DNA of 64,000 bases from Monoplex corrugatus (lineage: Eukaryota > Mollusca > Gastropoda > Littorinimorpha > Ranellidae). Both the position numbers and the translations under genes were made by a program. This document shows positions 60,111 to 64,000 of the stretch, piece after piece. The number at the start of each line of letters is the position of its first letter. Position 1 is the first letter of the stretch. Location: positions 168,119,736-168,183,735 of the forward strand of contig CM060305.1 of the NCBI GenBank assembly GCA_030674185.1, read 5' to 3'. The notes below the pieces were generated by a model. It made no database searches. It saw nothing but the letters and a program-made list of their open reading frames with translations, and was not told where the DNA came from.

Positions 60111-61415
60111 TCACTTTTAACCATGCTTGTCACTGATTAGATAATGAAAAAGTTCTTGGAAAGCATTTTTGTGTTCTTAAAATTAATTGTTGGTAATAGC
60201 CTGGTTTGACAAAGGTATTTCTTCTCCAAAAATGACGCTGACGGCCTGAATGCTAGTCAGCTTGACACTATATAAGTCTAAAATCTGATAAGCATACTAT
60301 ATATTGAATCCTGGCTGAGGTACCTAAAACTGTGTGAGGAGGGAAGTGAGTATTTGGATAGGTTATGAAAGTATAAAATGAGTTTTTAGAACTTTTTTGT
60401 TGTTGTTGTTTTTAAATGCTTCATTGAAAACTAATCATTTATAAATTTACTATATGACCTGTTCATGCTTGCTACTTCTCAGTGTCATAAACTGTGTTCA
60501 AATACCTTCTGAATAAATTTATCTGGGCTGTATCATCTTTTTATAAACTATCCCTTTTTTTTTTATATTTTACGGAACAAAATCAGACAAAAAGTCTGAA
60601 ATGAGTATGTAAGCGTGAAGATTGTTTGCTGTTCCCAGATTGATCCTGCCACAGATATTTTCCCCCTCCTCAAACTGTTTACTTGGATGGAGTCATTACT
60701 GTATTGCATCTGGAGTATTTATGTTTTTGTATTCCACTTCCCATGACACAGGTGTTGATTCTCTGTCTGGCCTCTTGTACTATAATGAGTGTTGTGGGGA
60801 GAAAGCTGACAATCACTGAATCAGCTACAAGCTGAAAAGCCAGATAAAGTGAAATGTCCATTATGATATCAAGGTTTCCATCACACCATTGATCTAGGTC
60901 TTCCTTGGTTTGCCTCTTGCTTGACATCCAGTTATCTTTGAATTACGTCCTTTCAGAGCCAGCTTGTGGGTTTGATTCTGGTCAAATAACCAATCCATTA
61001 AATTCTCTACTGATGAATTTAATGTCCATTAAATTCTCTGCTGATGAATTTAATGATGGATTCATTGTTTCCACCATCTTTCTGATCTTGGGGTTTCTGA
61101 TATAAGGCCATTTGTTGCTTGTTACATATTGGGTGGTTTGTACTCCACTTTGCTGTTCAGAGATGGAACTGGCTCAGTGCTTTATTTCCCAGCTTCCTAA
61201 GGCTTCCCTGATCTCTTTCTCCTAGAAGTGTTATTCTACTTAGCTAGAATTTTGATATTTTCCTGAAATGACATTGTGACCCATGTACCTGAATGTTCCT
61301 ATACTGTTATCAGTAAGGATCACTTATTGCTTGTGTGTGTGTTTGTGTGTGTGTGTGTGTGGTGTGTGTAATTTATCATGGGACCCAGTATTCTTTTGGT
61401 ATAATGCTTATCACA
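60111..61415. other. Intergenic sequence, nothing recognised
   Basis: A 36-bp duplication including CCATTAAATTCTCT.CTGATG lies at 60994-61060. Confidence 0.4.
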
Positions 61416-61674
61416 TTAACCTTTTGACTCCCGCACCCTATCCACCAACTGCAAAAAAATTAACCCTTTCACCAACTGCAAAACGTTAACCCCCTGACTC
61501 CTTCACCCTATCCATGTGGAAGCTGGTGGTTAGGGTGAGGGAGTCAAAGGATTAACTTTTTTTTGCTTTGGTAGTAGCATGGTTCATTAAGCAGGATGGT
61601 GGTGCACAGGGTGCGAGAGTCAAAGGGTTAAGTTTTTGCATTTGTTGGATAGGGTGCATGAGTCAAAAGGTTAA
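61416..61674. mobile_element. Nested TTAA MITE
   Basis: The outer ends are TTAACCTTTTGACTCCCGCA and ATGAGTCAAAAGGTTAA. Inner TTAACCC ... GGATTAA and GGGTTAA steps show at least one further element of the family inside. Confidence 0.75.
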
Positions 61675-61769
61675 TATAGCTCTATGTTTGTTACATCACT
61701 GTATACCAGTCAATCTCTGCACCCCACTACTTGTGCATGTATGTGAGCATGCGCATGATGTGCATGTTT

Positions 61770-61807
61770 TCATGTGTGTGTGTGTGTGTGTTGTGTTTTA
61801 GTCTTGC

Positions 61808-61882
<75 letters not shown>

Positions 61883-61990
61883 GTGTTTTAGTCTTGTGTT
61901 TTAGTCGTGTGTGTGTGTGTGTGTGTGTGTTTGTTGTTGTTGTTGTTGTTGTTGTTGTGTTGTGTTTTAGTCTTTTGTGTGTGTGTGTAT
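61770..61990. repeat. (GT)n and (GTT)n cluster
   Basis: Several GT runs are separated by repeated TTGTGTTTTAGTCTTG spacers (about 61790, 61880, 61960), with a GTT run at 61929-61956. Confidence 0.95.
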
Positions 61991-62739
61991 GTGAAAGACT
62001 GTATTTATCAGGTGATATATATATAGTCTTCTTTGTGCACTAGTAGCAGCATCTGTTTCTGATTTCATGTTATGATATGTTATTATTTTTAATGAACAGG
62101 TTATGTTTATATTGCGTTGGTATGTATCTAACTCCTGTGTTTATACTGCATTTAATGTATGGACATGGCAACACCCCACCCCACCCCCAGTATTTCTTGT
62201 TTTTGTTTTTTTGTTTGTTTTTGTTTGTGGCTATGCAAAGTACAAGGGAAATGATTTGACATGGACTGTTCGCATTATACAAATTATATGGCATTATTAG
62301 TCTTATTAATCTGAGTTGATGCTTGAATCTTTTACAAGGTTTAGAAAGTTTTAACTTGTACTTGGTTGTATTTTTTGTCACATTGGATTTAATGTGTGAG
62401 GTCTATAAGTTGTGGACATCTTACTTAATGAGTGCATACTGATGGCAGGCTCTTGGATTTTGGGCTGGTATCCCCCTGATATGGTGTGCTCTCCTGTGGC
62501 TGGCTTTCCTGATTTTTTTTAGTATACGTTGCTGTAACAAGTCGCAGAGAAAGCAGCACAGAAGTACCACCCGTGGCTGTGTCTGCACTGGACTCTTTCT
62601 GTTGCTTGGATGGTAATGTATCAGTATTTGCCACTTGATTTTGCATATTTGTCTCTTTTACGCATGAAAATCAAAATGTACAATTGTGGATGAAAGGGGA
62701 GCAGATATGCTCAGATGGATGGGGATTGGAAGATTTAGA
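61991..62739. other. Intergenic sequence, nothing recognised
   Basis: AT-rich sequence with a short C-rich block near 62172-62188. Confidence 0.4.
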
Positions 62740-63400
62740 GAGCATGATATGTATCAACCTGTCTCACTGTTGTGTCGTTTGCTGTTATTTTTGCATGAGA
62801 TTTCTTGTTTTTTACTGATTACCATGACTTCAGTCTTCTTTCTGCTTAGCTCCAGCCCTTTATTTCTGTTTTCTATTTGTGTTATATTCACAAGATTTTG
62901 TGGATCTTTTTCATTTTCTGCAGTTAGAATGGTGTCATCTGCATAATGAGGATTGTTTAACATTTTCACTCCAACCTTTGTCCTAGGGCATTCTTCTATG
63001 TTTGTCATGATGGTTTTGCTGTAAAGTAAAAACAGATCTGGTGACAGAACATATCCCTGCCTAACCCCTCTTTTGGTATTTTGGAAAGAGCTAAGTATCA
63101 TTTTCTACTCCCATTGCTGCTGTTTGTTCTCTACATAGTATTCCTTATTATTCTTAGATCCTTTCCATCAACATTGAACCTTTCTAGCTGTTGATCAGTT
63201 CTTCATGTCTTACCCGATCAAAGGTCTTGGTATGATCAACAAAACATAAATTTATATAAATCCATATATATATATTCAAATCATTTGATCTTTCTGTAAA
63301 AGTTCTAAGGATGTATATATATATACAATAGTTCCTTTCCCTTCAACAAATCCATATTGTTGTTCAGGTATTTCTGTAAAATCATGACCAGGCAAATACA
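62740..63400 (-). mobile_element. RTE-type LINE reverse transcriptase domain, decayed
   Basis: The minus strand carries QYGFVEGKGT, then DHTKTFDRVRHEELIN, then TKRGVRQGYVLSPDLFLLYS, then HYADDTILTAENEKDPQNLV and GLELSRKKTEVMV. These are the conserved RT blocks, including the YADD catalytic site. Stops and frameshifts lie between the first two blocks and GVRQG. It is a fragment of the same family as 1878-2065. Confidence 0.8.
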
Positions 63401-64000
63401 CAGATTGACATAATACAAGTCATATTACTACACATGTGAAATAGAATTAGAATGTAAAGTTTGTTGTTGCTTTTAGCATTAAACTAAACATTCTGTAGAA
63501 ATGACATCAGTGTGATTATTCAGAACTGTTCTCGTGTAATCCGCTTGGTGTGTGATATTCAGATTCAACAACTGTAAGTGGTGTTTGATTTGTGTCTTTG
63601 ACTTCTTAGTTCTTTGGATTCATTGTTGATACATGACTTGCGTCATGATTTCACGATTGTACTGCATTGAGGACATACTACTTACAGCAGATAGCTTTTC
63701 TTTTCTGAGCAGGGCTAGGGTGTGGCACATCACTGTAAAGGATGGGGGTGGGGGGAAGAGTGTGGGAGTGAGTGAAAGGGGTGGAGCACATTCTGGCCCA
63801 CTTTTGTTTTTTCTGATTCCTCTCCTGTGTACGTGTGCACACATGTACATGCGAGAGAGAATATGCGGATAAAAGGAGTATGGTATTTCGGGAGGATTGT
63901 ATAACACTGACAGTTTGTGACTCCATAGTTTTAGATGACACTGTTAGAAAACGAAAGAGTGTTTACTTCCGTTTCTTTTTGTACGGGTACGCAAGTATCG
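63401..64000. other. Intergenic sequence to the end of the window
   Basis: A G-rich patch lies at 63740-63780. No gene was recognised. Confidence 0.4.

Noticed and set aside
62754..63101. Active reverse transcriptase
   Set aside because: The YADD block is intact but the upstream RT blocks lie in other frames with stops, and no endonuclease is attached.

Overview
The window is eukaryotic: split genes with GT-AG introns, non-LTR retrotransposon debris, TTAA-flanked piggyBac-type elements and very dense tandem repeats. No bacterial gene organisation is visible. Family content and the style of the interspersed repeats suggest a lophotrochozoan, most likely a marine gastropod mollusc; this is an inference without any database search. 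Single-base gaps inside otherwise regular repeats, and one 217-base A run joined to a 66-base G run, suggest a long-read assembly that is not fully polished.

One host gene fills most of the window. It lies on the minus strand and encodes a dual-specificity MAP kinase kinase of the MKK3/MKK6 type (MAP2K3/MAP2K6), the direct activator of p38. Nine coding exons could be placed to the base with consistent phase: 54326-54263, 28286-28232, 22621-22456, 21771-21652, 20712-20597, 18965-18786, 17642-17565, 9000-8861 and 7436-7286. Together they give 338 residues from the better-context ATG (54272), or 356 from an upstream in-frame ATG. Exon 5 is one base short, which breaks the frame as assembled. The promoter is probably in the CpG-bearing stretch at about 54.3-55.1 kb. 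The 3' UTR probably runs to a poly(A) signal at 3380-3385.

The introns are mostly repeats. Intron 7 (17564-9001) holds a 44-bp minisatellite of about 108 units, each containing the last bases of exon 7 plus its splice donor, and a 39-bp minisatellite of about 65 units that ends beside the next acceptor. Intron 5 holds a 32-bp array whose unit resembles the acceptor of exon 6. Intron 4 is mostly (AC)n in the transcript sense. Intron 2 holds a 31-bp array of CRE-like TGATGTCA sites. Intron 1 (26 kb) holds a 31-bp array of Pol III B-box-like sites that appears to have grown from the end of a tRNA-derived SINE, another 31-bp array, several LINE fragments and five copies of an apparently tRNA-unrelated repeat called R1 here.

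Flanks: positions 1-1132 carry the end of a piggyBac-like transposon with a broken transposase. Above 55.1 kb there are only repeats, nested TTAA miniature elements and a decayed RTE-type reverse transcriptase. No second host gene was recognised.

The most unusual feature is that several minisatellites of this one gene sit on, and seem to be made from, its own splice-site sequences.
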